Made by a program: the position numbers and the translations under genes. A DNA stretch of 64,000 nt from PALSA-505 sp963702235 (GTDB lineage: Bacteria; Actinomycetota; Actinomycetes; Streptosporangiales; Streptosporangiaceae), in NCBI GenBank assembly GCA_963702235.1, contig CAVPBZ010000028.1:1-64000 (forward strand), read 5' to 3'. This document shows, piece by piece, positions 1 to 8,625 of the stretch. Positions within the stretch are counted from its first letter, which is position 1. Every line of letters starts with the position of its first letter. The notes beneath the pieces are model-generated. The model did not search any database. It was not told the DNA's origin and was given only the letters and a program-made list of their open reading frames with translations.

Positions 1-271
1 GTCGTCCCGGCCCTGCCAGGTCGTGATGCAGGCCTCGTTGCCCTCGGCGTCGGCCAGCACCCAGAACGCGGGCGCCTCGGCGTCGTAGACGAGCCTGCCG
101 CCCGCGGCGATCGCCCGCTCGATGCGGCTGGCCGAGCGATCCGACCCGCACGCAGGTCCGCAGCGAGCCCAGGATGTACCGCCAGCCCAGGCCGCTGACG
201 TCGGCCGAAGCCTGCTGCCTGCTGACCGGCCGGCCCGCGTGCTTTGCCTGCTCATCCAGGCGCGGCATCAT
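1..271 (-). pseudogene. Remnant of pterin-4a-carbinolamine dehydratase/VOC (glyoxalase-like) fusion gene
   Basis: Read from 271 leftwards, the first 48 or so codons (MMPRLDEQ..., then VSGLGWRYILG) resemble the N-terminal part of actinomycete proteins that join a 4a-hydroxytetrahydrobiopterin dehydratase-like segment to a VOC (glyoxalase/bleomycin-resistance) domain. From about position 130 the protein suddenly continues in another frame with RIERAIAAGGRLVYD, AFWVLADAEGN and EACITTWQGRD, which looks like the extreme C-terminus of the same family. The middle of the gene, normally well over 100 codons, is absent, and the junction near 125-135 is out of frame. I read this as an internal deletion that killed the gene. 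The stop codon lies to the left of the window. The family assignment is from memory of such proteins and was not searched. Confidence 0.6.
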
Positions 272-372
272 CGCAGCGCCCCCGGCATTCGGGCCACCGG
301 GGCCACCGGCGCGCCGCCCCGCCGCGGCCTGCCGCGGCCGCCGGCATCCAGCGATCCCCCCTGTAACGACCT

Positions 373-392
373 TGTCGCAATTTGTTGCGACA
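373..392. promoter_or_regulatory. 8-bp inverted repeat, probable operator of the MFS gene
   Basis: TGTCGCAA at 373-380 and TTGCGACA at 385-392 form a perfect dyad separated by four bases. It lies about 65 bases before the chosen start of the MFS transporter. Placement and symmetry fit a site for a dimeric repressor of the TetR or MarR type. No regulator gene is adjacent, so the cognate protein is unknown. Confidence 0.5.
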
Positions 393-456
393 TGACAGGT
401 GGCGCGACATTATGGCGGCACTGGTTACACGAGCCGCGGTGTCGCGAATAGAGGTG

Positions 457-1665
457 ATGGTCCTGACCGGCACGGCGGAGCGGGCGACGTACCGCGAAGT
501 CTTCGCGGTAGCGGAGTTCCGGGCGCTGTGGCTGGCGCAGCTGCTGTCGGTGACCGGCGACCAGCTGGCGAAGGTCGCGGTGACCGTACTGGTGTACGAC
601 CGGACCCATTCGGCGCTGCTGGCCGCGGTCACGTTCGCGGTCAGCTTCCTGCCGGCCTTCCTCGGCGGGCTGACGCTGTCCGGCCTGGCGGACCGGCTGC
701 CGCGGCGTGCGGTGATGATCGCCTGCGACGTGATCCGCGCAGTACTGGTACTGGTGATGGCGGTGCCAGGCGTGCCGCTGGGCGTCCTGGTGCTGCTGCT
801 GTTCGTCGTGACGACGTTCGGCGCGCCGTTCGCCTCGGCGCGGGCCGCCATCTACCCGGACGTGCTCACCGGTGACCAGTACGTGATCGGGACGGCGGTC
901 ACGCTGACCACGTTCCAGCTGGCGCAGGTCATCGGGTTCGCGGCCGGCGGCGCCGTGGTCGGCTCGTTCGGCGCGCGGCCGGCCCTGATCGCGGACGCCG
1001 CCACGTTCGCCGCGTCGGCGCTGCTGGTGCAGCTCGGGGTGCGGCCGCGGCCCGCCAGCAGGCCGGACGGCCCGCAGACCAGGCCGCTGGCAGACATCAT
1101 GGCCGGGATACGCCTGGTGTTCACCCGCGCGGATCTGCGCACGCTGATGCTGTTCGGCTGGCTGGCCGCGTTCTACAACGCCCCGGAGGGCGTGGCCGCC
1201 CCGTTCGCGCGGCAGCTGCACGCGGGCGCGAGCGGGGTGGGCCTGCTGCTGGCGGCAGGCCCGGCCGGGTACACGCTCGGCGCGGCCGCGTTCGGCAGGT
1301 TCGTGCCGCCGGCCAGCCGGCAGCGGCTGATCGCGCCGCTGGCGGCCGGGTGCTGCCTGATCCTCATCCTGATCGCGGTGCGGCCCGGGCTGCCCGCCGC
1401 GCTGCTGATCCTGGCCGTCTCCGGCGCGTTCACGTGCTTTCAGGTGGCCGCCAACGCGGCCTTCGTGATAGCCGCGCCGCCGGCCCGGCGGAGCCAGGCG
1501 TTCGGGCTCGCCACCGGCGGCATGAGCCTGGGCCAGGGCATCGCCATGATCGCGGCGGGCGCCGCGGCCCAGCACTTTCCCCCGTCCGCGGTGATCGCGT
1601 GCGGCGGCGCGATCGGCGCCATCGCCGTCGTGGCGATCGCCGCGGGATCGCCCTCCCCCGGCTGA
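457..1665 (+). CDS. MFS transporter, drug-exporter type
   Basis: A 402-residue integral membrane protein with about twelve hydrophobic segments, typical of the major facilitator superfamily. After TYREVFAVAEFRALW comes the first helix (LAQLLSVTGDQLAKVAV), then the cytoplasmic loop GLADRLPRRAVMI, which matches the superfamily motif GxLaDrxxrr between helices 2 and 3. The best guess is a proton-driven exporter of small hydrophobic compounds; the substrate cannot be read from sequence. I chose ATG 457 because AGAGG lies just upstream and the conserved sequence begins right after it. ATG 412, with AGGTGG upstream, would add 15 residues. The gene stands alone behind an 8-bp dyad at 373-392 and converges on the phosphoribulokinase gene. 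Confidence 0.85.
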   Translation: MVLTGTAERATYREVFAVAEFRALWLAQLLSVTGDQLAKVAVTVLVYDRTHSALLAAVTFAVSFLPAFLGGLTLSGLADRLPRRAVMIACDVIRAVLVLVMAVPGVPLGVLVLLLFVVTTFGAPFASARAAIYPDVLTGDQYVIGTAVTLTTFQLAQVIGFAAGGAVVGSFGARPALIADAATFAASALLVQLGVRPRPASRPDGPQTRPLADIMAGIRLVFTRADLRTLMLFGWLAAFYNAPEGVAAPFARQLHAGASGVGLLLAAGPAGYTLGAAAFGRFVPPASRQRLIAPLAAGCCLILILIAVRPGLPAALLILAVSGAFTCFQVAANAAFVIAAPPARRSQAFGLATGGMSLGQGIAMIAAGAAAQHFPPSAVIACGGAIGAIAVVAIAAGSPSPG

Positions 1666-1774
1666 TCCCGCTCCCGCAGACCAGCACGGCCAGGGCAGCA
1701 GAGATTGCCGAACGGCTCCGCCAGAGACTTACGAAGATCATCACCCCCGTCGCCGAAGAGACGAGAGCGCCGGA

Positions 1775-2647
1775 TCAGGCCCGGCGCCGGGCCTCCATCA
1801 GCCGCAGGATCAGCGGCGTGAAGATCAGCTGCATGGCCAGCTCCATCTTCCCGCCCGGCACCACGATGATGTTGGGCCGGGACATGAAGGAGTCGTGCAG
1901 CATCGACAGCAGGTAGGGAAAGTCGATGCCCCTGGGATTGGCGAACCGGATGACGAGGAAGCTCTCGTCGGCGGTCGGGATGAACCGGGCGATGAACGGG
2001 TTAGAGGTGTCCACCGTCGGCACCCGCTGGAAGTTCACGTGCGTCCGGGAGAACTGCGGGCAGATGTAGTTCACGTAGTCGGGCATCCGCCGCAGGATCG
2101 TGTCGACGACCGCCTCGTCGGAGTAGCCCCGGGTGGTCTTGTCCCGGTGCAGCTTCTGGATCCACTCGAGGTTGATGATCGGGACGACTCCGACCAGCAG
2201 GTCCGGGTGCTGGGCGACGTCTGCCTTCTCGGTGACGGCCGCGCCGTGCAGCCCCTCGTAGAAGAGCACGTCGCTGTCCGGATCGACCTCTTCCCACGGG
2301 GTGAACGTCCCGGCCTGCTGCCCGTACGCCGCGGCCTCACCGTCGTCGTGCAGGTACTTGCGGACCTTCCCGGTGCCGTTGTCGCCGTAGTCGCGGAACA
2401 GCGTCTCGAGATCTTCCAGCAGGTTCGCCTCGGGCGAGAAGTGGCAGAGGTGGCGGTTGCCCTGGCTGTCGGCGTCCGCCATGGCCGCCGCCATCTCACG
2501 CCGGTCGTAGCGGTGGAAGGAGTCCCCCTCCACGATCGCCGAGTTGATCCCCTCCCGGCGGAAGATGTGCTGGAAGGTCCTGGTCACCGACGTCGTGCCC
2601 GCGCCGGATGAGCCGGTGACGGCGATGATGGGGTGCTTGGTCGTCAC
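1775..2647 (-). CDS. prk: Phosphoribulokinase
   Basis: Phosphorylates ribulose 5-phosphate with ATP to ribulose 1,5-bisphosphate, the RuBisCO substrate. The 290-residue protein has the P-loop GSSGAGTTS at residues 12-20 and later the stretches EGDSFHRYDR, FSPEANL, FYEGLHG and YVNYICPQFSRTHVNFQRVPT, all typical of the short bacterial class I enzyme (about 290 residues). The start is GTG 2647, preceded by CGGAGG at good spacing. It lies 14 bases downstream of the fructose-bisphosphatase gene and is almost surely cotranscribed with it. No RuBisCO subunit, CbbX or CbbR-like regulator is present in the window, so the Calvin cycle would need genes elsewhere. The enzyme call itself is firm. Confidence 0.95.
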   Translation of the reverse strand: MTTKHPIIAVTGSSGAGTTSVTRTFQHIFRREGINSAIVEGDSFHRYDRREMAAAMADADSQGNRHLCHFSPEANLLEDLETLFRDYGDNGTGKVRKYLHDDGEAAAYGQQAGTFTPWEEVDPDSDVLFYEGLHGAAVTEKADVAQHPDLLVGVVPIINLEWIQKLHRDKTTRGYSDEAVVDTILRRMPDYVNYICPQFSRTHVNFQRVPTVDTSNPFIARFIPTADESFLVIRFANPRGIDFPYLLSMLHDSFMSRPNIIVVPGGKMELAMQLIFTPLILRLMEARRRA

Positions 2648-2661
2648 GCGTTTTCCTCCGG

Positions 2662-3738
2662 TTAGGGGATCCTGAACAGGGACCGGCTGTTGAACAGCGA
2701 GTCGTCGAAGGACGGCCCCGGCACACGCGGCTGCTCCCGGTGGTAGCGCTCGATCCGCTCGACCTCGTTCCTCGAGCCGAAGATCATCGGCACCCGCTCG
2801 TGCAGGCCGGCGGGCTTCAGTTCCATGACCCGCTCGCGTCCGGTGCTGGCCAGGCCGCCGGCCTGCTCGACGAGGAACGCGACCGGATTGCACTCGTAGA
2901 GCAGCCGGAGCCGCCCCTCCGTCGCCGGTTCCTTGCTGTCCTTGGGGTACAGGAAGACGCCGCCGCGGGTGAGGATCCGGTAGGTCTCGGCCACCAGCGA
3001 GGCGATCCAGCGCATGTTGAAGTCGCGGCCCCGCGGTCCGGTGCTGCCCGCCAGGCACTCCTGGATGTAGCGGCGCACCGGCGGCTCCCAGAACCGCTCG
3101 TTCGATGCGTTGATCGCGAACTCACCCGCGTTCTCGGGGATGCGCATCTGCGGGTGGGTCAGGATGAACGCGCCGATGTCGCGGTCGAGCGTGAACCCGT
3201 CCACGCCGTCACCGGTGGTGAGGACCAGCATCGTGGACGCGCCGTAGAGCGCGAATCCGGCGCAGACCTGCTCGACGCCTGGCTGGAAGAAGTGCTCGGC
3301 CCGCGGGACGGCACCGGGATCGGGGCTGCGCAGGATCGAGAAGATCGTGCCGACCGAGATGTTCACGTCGATGTTGCTCGAGCCGTCCAGCGGGTCGAAC
3401 ACCAGCAGGTACTTGCCGCGCTGCTCGGTGTCCGGGACAGCGAAGATATCCGCCATCTCCTCGGATGCCATCGCGGCCAGGTGCCCGGACCACTCCGTCT
3501 CCTCGACCATCACCTCGTTGCTGATGATGTCGAGCTTCTTCTGCACCTCGCCCTGGACGTTCTCCACGCCGGCGCTGCCCAGCGCGCCGATGAGCGCGCC
3601 GCGCCCTACCTGATTACTGATGATCTTCACGGCGGTCGCCACGGAGTTCAGCAGTCCGGAGAAGTCACCGGTCGATCCGGGATGACGGTGCTCGGCCTCG
3701 ATGGTGTAACGGGTCAGTGTCTTGCGCGCTTCGCGCAC
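2662..3738 (-). CDS. fbp: Class I fructose-1,6-bisphosphatase
   Basis: Hydrolyses fructose 1,6-bisphosphate to fructose 6-phosphate in gluconeogenesis and the Calvin cycle. The 358-residue protein carries the metal-binding signature DPLDGSSNID (near residue 116), the upstream acidic pair SEEM, and the C-terminal LTRGGVFLYPKDSK and YECNPVAFLVEQAGG stretches of class I enzymes. Many actinomycetes rely on the class II GlpX enzyme instead, so a class I enzyme paired with phosphoribulokinase suggests a dedicated cbb role (inference). The start is GTG 3738, with GAGGAAGG upstream. It is the first gene of a two-gene operon with phosphoribulokinase. Confidence 0.95.
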   Translation of the reverse strand: MREARKTLTRYTIEAEHRHPGSTGDFSGLLNSVATAVKIISNQVGRGALIGALGSAGVENVQGEVQKKLDIISNEVMVEETEWSGHLAAMASEEMADIFAVPDTEQRGKYLLVFDPLDGSSNIDVNISVGTIFSILRSPDPGAVPRAEHFFQPGVEQVCAGFALYGASTMLVLTTGDGVDGFTLDRDIGAFILTHPQMRIPENAGEFAINASNERFWEPPVRRYIQECLAGSTGPRGRDFNMRWIASLVAETYRILTRGGVFLYPKDSKEPATEGRLRLLYECNPVAFLVEQAGGLASTGRERVMELKPAGLHERVPMIFGSRNEVERIERYHREQPRVPGPSFDDSLFNSRSLFRIP

Positions 3739-3882
3739 GGCTGGCCTTCCTCTCCCCCGGCGCTGACCTGCAGCTCAGGCCACGTCCGTGGGCGCTAACG
3801 GTACGCAGCCTGCGGCACTGCCGCCTCACCCGTCAGGTGGGAAAATCGGGTGAATATGCCGCCGCGCGCAGATCTGCGGCTC

Positions 3883-5238
3883 TTACACCCGCATCCGGCT
3901 GTCAGCCGCGAACACTTCCTCGTACCGGCGCCGGACGTCGTCCCGGTCCGCCCCCTCGGGCACTGAGCGCTCACTCGCCCGCTGGATCATCGCGGCCTGG
4001 TCCAGCAGCACCTGGCGCTGCCCGGCGCTGGACGTATCGGCCATGATCTTCACCAGCGCGTCGAGCTGGCGGATCATCACCGCGGGCATGCCCTGGCTGG
4101 CCTGGCGGATCTTCTCGAACGCGCGCTGCACCAGGCGCTCGTGGCTCGGCTCGGCCGTGATGACCCGGATGTAGCCGCGGCTGTCCCGGTGTACCTGCGC
4201 CGGGTGCCACTGGCGGGTGATCTTGCAAAGGCTGTCGCCGAGCCAGTCAACGCAGGTCAGCGCCGTGAAGGTGTCGTTGACGGCGGGGGACAGCGCGCGG
4301 ATGGCGATCTCGACCAGCTGGTCGATGCCGAACGAGATGTCCTGGGTGAGGGTCCGGTAGGGCCCGGTGATGTGGGCGCGGCCGAGCGCGTCGCCGACCC
4401 GTTCTGCGGCGTCGGGCGGCCAGACCGTGGCGACCGGGTGGCCCTGGACGATGAAGTGCCCGGGCCGGTGGTCCAGCGCGATGACCGCGTTCGCGTCGGC
4501 GGCGAACTGGACGAGGATCCGGTGCCTGATGAACTGCAGGTACCCGCTGGCAGGCGCGCGGACCACGCCGCCCTGTTCGGCCATCCGGGTGCGCAGCTCC
4601 GCCGACGACAGGCCGGCCTCCGTGACCGCAGGCTGGGGGCGCCCGGCGTCATGGCCGCCCTGCACGTCGATCGCCTCGGACAGGTCACGCGCGATGCTCG
4701 CGATCACCTGCGGCAGCTGGATCGACGTCGCGGTGTGATGGATGAAGTAGATCAGCACGCCCAGTGCCGCCACCATCAGCGCCAGCGTCACCCTGACGCC
4801 GATGTGGGGCACGAAGTTACCGTGCGACGCCGGGCCTATCGAGACGAGCACGAGCACCGCGTAGACGAACGTGGCCACGAAGGTGCCGAGCGTCAGCTGG
4901 GTGCCCCGGTCCCGGATGAAGTTCCGCAGCATCCGGGGCCCGAACTGCGTGGACGCGAGCGTGAGGGTCACCAGGATGATCGAGAAGACGACACCCACCA
5001 CGGTGATCACGGCGGCTGCGATCGCGGTGAGGATCTGCCGGGAGGCGTCGGCGGTGCCGCTGATCACCCAGGACGGCAGCGAGAAGTCGCCGCGGTAGGC
5101 GGCGTGGTCCAGGCTCAGCGTGACGGCGAACAGCGCGATGGCCGCCAGCACCTCGATCCCGGGCACCAGCCACAGGTTGGTGCGCAGCATGTCGGAGCGC
5201 CAGTGCGAGGCGAGTGCCGACGAGGTACGCGGATACAT
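3883..5238 (-). CDS. DUF2254 family membrane protein
   Basis: A 451-residue membrane protein. The N-terminal part has about four hydrophobic segments, two before and two after the stretch TLASTQFGPRMLRNFIRDRGTQ, which is characteristic of DUF2254. The rest is a soluble domain with SFGIDQLVEIAIRALSPAVNDTFTAL, also a family hallmark. The biochemical role of the family is unknown. ATG 5238 was chosen because AAGGG lies 7-8 bases upstream; extending further gives an arginine-rich, non-conserved leader. It is divergently transcribed from scoA, with about 200 bases between them, and reads toward the fbp-prk operon, from which it is separated by 144 bases. Confidence 0.85.
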   Translation of the reverse strand: MYPRTSSALASHWRSDMLRTNLWLVPGIEVLAAIALFAVTLSLDHAAYRGDFSLPSWVISGTADASRQILTAIAAAVITVVGVVFSIILVTLTLASTQFGPRMLRNFIRDRGTQLTLGTFVATFVYAVLVLVSIGPASHGNFVPHIGVRVTLALMVAALGVLIYFIHHTATSIQLPQVIASIARDLSEAIDVQGGHDAGRPQPAVTEAGLSSAELRTRMAEQGGVVRAPASGYLQFIRHRILVQFAADANAVIALDHRPGHFIVQGHPVATVWPPDAAERVGDALGRAHITGPYRTLTQDISFGIDQLVEIAIRALSPAVNDTFTALTCVDWLGDSLCKITRQWHPAQVHRDSRGYIRVITAEPSHERLVQRAFEKIRQASQGMPAVMIRQLDALVKIMADTSSAGQRQVLLDQAAMIQRASERSVPEGADRDDVRRRYEEVFAADSRMRV

Positions 5239-5436
5239 GGTGAGCCCTTGCGCTAGAACGCTGCCGACCAGTCTTCCCGGCTCACCTGGCCTGACTATAC
5301 AGGCCCGGACCGGAGCCCTTCTCCGGATGCGGCCTCGGCTGCCATCGGGGACCCGCCGCGGTGGAACGCGCCAGGGCACACGACTGGCACCACGGTGGCC
5401 CTCCCCCGGCTGCCCGGCACAGGCTACGGTGGCGGC

Positions 5437-6183
5437 ATGGACAAGGTGATCGCCTCGGCGGCCGAAGCGGTCGCCGGCATACCTGACGGCGCGAGTATGG
5501 CGGTGGGCGGGTTCGGGCTCTGCGGGGTGCCGATCGCGCTGATCGCGGCGCTGCTCGATCAGGGCACGACGGACCTCGAGACGGTCAGCAACAACTGCGG
5601 CGTGGACGAGTGGGGCCTGGGGCAGCTGCTGCGGGCCAACCGGATCCGGCGCACGACCGGCTCCTACGTCGGGGAGAACAAGGAGTTCGAGCGGCAGTTC
5701 CTCGGCGGCGAGATCGAGGTCGAGCTGGTGCCGCAGGGAACCCTGGCGGAGCGGCTGCGGGCCGGCGGGGCCGGCATCCCCGCGTTCTACACGCCCGCCG
5801 GCGTCGGGACCCAGGTGGCCGAGGGCGGCCTGCCGTGGCGCTACGACGGCTCCGGCGGGGTCGCGCTGGCGTCACCGCCGAAGGAGACCCGGACGTTCGG
5901 CGGCCGCGAGTACGTGCTCGAGCAGGCCATCGTCTGTGACTACGGCCTGGTGCGCGCCGCCCGTGGCGACCGGCACGGCAACCTGGTCTTCCACTCCAGC
6001 GCCCGCAACTTCAACCCGCTGTGCGCGATGGCAGGGCGCGTGACCATCGCCGAGGTCGAAGAACTGGTCGAGCCCGGGGAGATCGACCCGGACCTCGTGC
6101 ACGTTCCCGGCGTGTTCGTCCAGCGGGTGGTCGAGGTGGGCAGCGAGGGCAAGCGGATCGAGAAGCGGACGGTGCGGACCTGA
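5437..6183 (+). CDS. scoA: Succinyl-CoA:3-ketoacid CoA-transferase subunit A
   Basis: Alpha subunit of a heteromeric class I CoA-transferase that moves CoA between succinyl-CoA and acetoacetate, used in ketone-body and branched-chain catabolism. The 248-residue protein shows the N-terminal GGFGLCGVP loop (residues 23-31), SNNCGVDEWGLG and TGSYVGENKEFERQ, all conserved in this subunit. It ends EKRTVRT and overlaps scoB by one base (TGATG), so the two are translationally coupled as expected for a stoichiometric complex. ATG 5437 follows a weak GGTGG. Substrate range (acetoacetate versus 3-oxoadipate) cannot be decided without comparison; overall length and motifs favour SCOT. Confidence 0.92.
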   Translation: MDKVIASAAEAVAGIPDGASMAVGGFGLCGVPIALIAALLDQGTTDLETVSNNCGVDEWGLGQLLRANRIRRTTGSYVGENKEFERQFLGGEIEVELVPQGTLAERLRAGGAGIPAFYTPAGVGTQVAEGGLPWRYDGSGGVALASPPKETRTFGGREYVLEQAIVCDYGLVRAARGDRHGNLVFHSSARNFNPLCAMAGRVTIAEVEELVEPGEIDPDLVHVPGVFVQRVVEVGSEGKRIEKRTVRT

Positions 6184-6818
6184 TGGCGCTGACCAGAAAC
6201 GAGCTCGCCGCCCGGGTGGCCAGGGAGCTGCCCGACGGCTCCTACGTCAACCTGGGGATCGGGCTGCCGACGCTGGTGCCGAACTTCATACCCGACGGCG
6301 TCTTCGTGACGCTGCAGAGCGAGAACGGCGTGCTGGGCGTGGGCCCTTACCCCACCGAGGACGAGGTGGACGCCGACCTGATCAACGCGGGCAAGGAGAC
6401 GGTGACGCTGCTGCCCGGCGCCTCCTTCTTCGACTCCGCCACCAGCTTCGGGATGATCCGTGGCGGGCACATCGACGTCGCCGTGCTCGGTGCCATGCAG
6501 GTGTCGGCCGGCGGCGACCTGGCCAATTGGATGATCCCCGGCAAGGTCGTCAAGGGCATGGGCGGTGCGATGGATCTCGTGCACGGGGCCAAGCGGGTGC
6601 TGGTGATGATGGAGCACACCGCGCGCGACGGCAGTCACAAGATCGTCACGGACTGCTCGCTGCCGCTGACCGGCCGGGCCTGCGTCCAGCGCATCATCAC
6701 CGACCTGGCCGTGATCGACGTCGAGCCGGGCGGGCTGGTGCTGCGCGAGCTGGCGCCCGGCGTCAGCGCCGAGCAAGTCAGGGAGCGGACCGGGCCGCCG
6801 CTGCGGCTCGACCTGTGA
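6183..6818 (+). CDS. scoB: Succinyl-CoA:3-ketoacid CoA-transferase subunit B
   Basis: Beta subunit, carrying the catalytic glutamate that forms the enzyme-CoA thioester. The 211-residue protein contains the catalytic motif SENGVLG, with Glu47 as the predicted nucleophile, preceded by NLGIGLPTLV. It continues with the conserved GGHIDVAVLGAMQV and GAMDLVHGAKRV stretches. The start ATG shares its A with the scoA stop codon. A short GC hairpin at 6846-6860 follows and may terminate transcription. Confidence 0.94.
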   Translation: MALTRNELAARVARELPDGSYVNLGIGLPTLVPNFIPDGVFVTLQSENGVLGVGPYPTEDEVDADLINAGKETVTLLPGASFFDSATSFGMIRGGHIDVAVLGAMQVSAGGDLANWMIPGKVVKGMGGAMDLVHGAKRVLVMMEHTARDGSHKIVTDCSLPLTGRACVQRIITDLAVIDVEPGGLVLRELAPGVSAEQVRERTGPPLRLDL

Positions 6819-6845
6819 TGCTCAGCCGCTGATACTCAGCCGCGG

Positions 6846-6860
6846 CCGGCCAGCGGCCGG
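6846..6860. terminator. Short GC hairpin between convergent scoB and LLM genes
   Basis: CCGGCC at 6846-6851 and GGCCGG at 6855-6860 form a perfect 6-bp stem with a 3-base loop. The octamer CTCAGCCG occurs three times around it. It lies between convergent genes and may act as an intrinsic terminator. There is no T tract, as is usual in actinomycetes, so this is tentative. Confidence 0.35.
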
Positions 6861-6866
6861 TGCCGC

Positions 6867-7859
6867 TCAGCCGGCCAGGGCGTGATCCACGGAGTCCGCC
6901 AGCAGCTCGGCGGAGCGCAGCCGGGCCTCGGTGCCGGGCGACTGGAGGGCGACGATGAGCTCGTCCGCATCGGCATGCTTGACGAAGCCCTCGAGGTACT
7001 CGCTGACCTCGGCCGGCGTCCCGACGGCTGAGTACGTCATCATCTGCCGGACGTGCTGGCCCGCGGGTGAGCCGAGGATCGCGTCCGCCTCGTCGGCGGT
7101 GAAGATGCGTCCCCGGCCGAACATGGCGCTGGCCCGGTGCCGCTGCGCGTCGAGGAGCTGCTGCTGCGCGTCCGGCCGCGTGTCGGCGGCGATGACATTG
7201 ACACCGGCGATGACATGTGGCCGCTCCAGCTGCGCGGACGGGCGGAACTCGCGGCGGTAGGCCGCGACCGCGTCGGTCAGCGCATCCGGGGCGAAGTGCG
7301 AGGCGAAGGCGTAGGGCAGGCCGAGCGCCGCCGCGACGGCGGCGCCGTACATGGACGAGCCGAGAATGTAGAGCGGAACGTGCGTGCCGCTGCCCGGCAT
7401 CGCGTTCACCCCGGGGATCCTGGTCTCGCCGGCCAGGTAACCCTGCAGCTCGAGCACGTCCTCGGGGAAGGTGTCGGCCGACGACCCGCTGCGGCGCAGC
7501 GCGCGCATCGTGTTCTGGTCCGAGCCGGGGGCCCGGCCCAGGCCGAGGTCGATGCGGCCGGGGTGCAGCGAGGCGAGCGTGCCGAATTGCTCGGCGATCG
7601 TGAGCGGGGCATGGTTGGGCAGCATAACCCCGCCGGCGCCGAGGCGGATGTGCCGGGTCTGCGCCGCGATGTGCGCGATGAGCACGCTGGGCGCCGACGA
7701 CGCGATCATCGGGTTGTTGTGGTGCTCGGCGTACCAGACCCGGCGGTAACCCCACTGCTCCGCACGCTGGGCCAGGGCCACGCTGGCCGCGAAGCTGTCG
7801 GCGGCCGTTTCGCCCGGCCGGACGGGCGCCAGGTCGAGGATGGAGAGCGGGATGATCAT
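6867..7859 (-). CDS. LLM-class (luciferase-like) flavin-dependent monooxygenase
   Basis: A 330-residue TIM-barrel flavoprotein of the bacterial luciferase-like superfamily. It begins IPLSILDLAPV and has the diagnostic YRRVWYAEHHN and GAGGVMLPNHAPL segments, then FGTLASLHPGRIDLGLGRAPG, the typical FMN-site region, and LYILGSS. Such proteins oxidise organic substrates with reduced FMN or F420; the substrate here is unknown. ATG 7859 has GAAAGG upstream. Hypothetical upstream extensions run across the divergent SGNH gene and are not credible. The gene converges with scoB. Confidence 0.88.
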   Translation of the reverse strand: MIIPLSILDLAPVRPGETAADSFAASVALAQRAEQWGYRRVWYAEHHNNPMIASSAPSVLIAHIAAQTRHIRLGAGGVMLPNHAPLTIAEQFGTLASLHPGRIDLGLGRAPGSDQNTMRALRRSGSSADTFPEDVLELQGYLAGETRIPGVNAMPGSGTHVPLYILGSSMYGAAVAAALGLPYAFASHFAPDALTDAVAAYRREFRPSAQLERPHVIAGVNVIAADTRPDAQQQLLDAQRHRASAMFGRGRIFTADEADAILGSPAGQHVRQMMTYSAVGTPAEVSEYLEGFVKHADADELIVALQSPGTEARLRSAELLADSVDHALAG

Positions 7860-8007
7860 GGAAGCCTTTCGGGACCCGGTATTCGGCGATGACTGCTGAC
7901 TAGTGCAGCAGCGCCGGCGGACCGGCTTATTCCGGATGGTTCGCTCGCGGCGGGCCTGACAATGGAGAGGTGACCCGGACCGCTTCAGCCAGGAGGACGC
8001 AGACGGG

Positions 8008-8625
8008 ATGACCTGGTCCACGTACGTCGCGCTCGGCGACAGCCTGACCGCAGGCAAGGGAGACCAGGGCCCAGACGGACGCCGCATCGGCTGGGCGCAG
8101 CGGCTGGCCGACATGCTGACCGCCCGCACCGCGGTGCCCTGCTCGCTGACCAACCTGGCGGCCGACGGCGCCACCGTGGGCGTGGTGCTGGCTCTGCAGC
8201 TGCCGCTGGTGGCCCGCTTGCGTCCTGACCTCGTCAGCGTCACCGTGGGGATGAATGACATCCGGGCCGCTGACTTCAGCCCGCAGGCGTTCGGCGCCGG
8301 GCTGGCGCGGCTGCTCGACGGCCTGACCGCGGCCGGGACCACGGTGCTGGCCTGCACGCTGCCGGACATCGCGGAGATCATCCCGCTGCCGCCCGCGTTC
8401 ATCGGTGTCGCCCGCCAGCGCATCCGGCTGGCCAGTGACGTCATCCGCGAGCAGGCGGCCGGGCCCGGCGTCGTCTGCCTCGACGCCTGGGCGATGACCG
8501 GCACCGCCGACCCGAAGCTGTTCAGCCCGGACCGGCTGCACCCCAATGCCAGCGGCCATAGCCTCATGGCCTCGGCGTTTGCCGAGCTGCTGCTGCCTGG
8601 GCTGCCGGTTATTTCGGAGCCGTGA
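8008..8625 (+). CDS. SGNH/GDSL-family hydrolase
   Basis: A 205-residue esterase/lipase-type hydrolase. Block I is ALGDSLTAG, with nucleophile Ser12. Block III is GMNDIRA, whose Asn belongs to the oxyanion hole. The C-terminal SPDRLHPNASGH supplies the catalytic Asp and His. No signal peptide is visible, so it is likely cytoplasmic. ATG 8008 has AGGAGG upstream, though at longer than ideal spacing. The 3' end overlaps the convergent mannosyltransferase gene by 17 bases. The physiological substrate is not predictable. Confidence 0.9.
   Translation: MTWSTYVALGDSLTAGKGDQGPDGRRIGWAQRLADMLTARTAVPCSLTNLAADGATVGVVLALQLPLVARLRPDLVSVTVGMNDIRAADFSPQAFGAGLARLLDGLTAAGTTVLACTLPDIAEIIPLPPAFIGVARQRIRLASDVIREQAAGPGVVCLDAWAMTGTADPKLFSPDRLHPNASGHSLMASAFAELLLPGLPVISEP

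Noticed and set aside
268..1575. 435-codon minus-strand frame
   Set aside because: Antisense to the MFS transporter. The sequence is repetitive Arg/Gly/His/Gln-rich shadow protein.
7860..8567. N-terminal extension of the luciferase-like monooxygenase
   Set aside because: It is antisense to the SGNH hydrolase, and the conserved family start IPLSILDLAPV follows a good ribosome-binding site at 7859.
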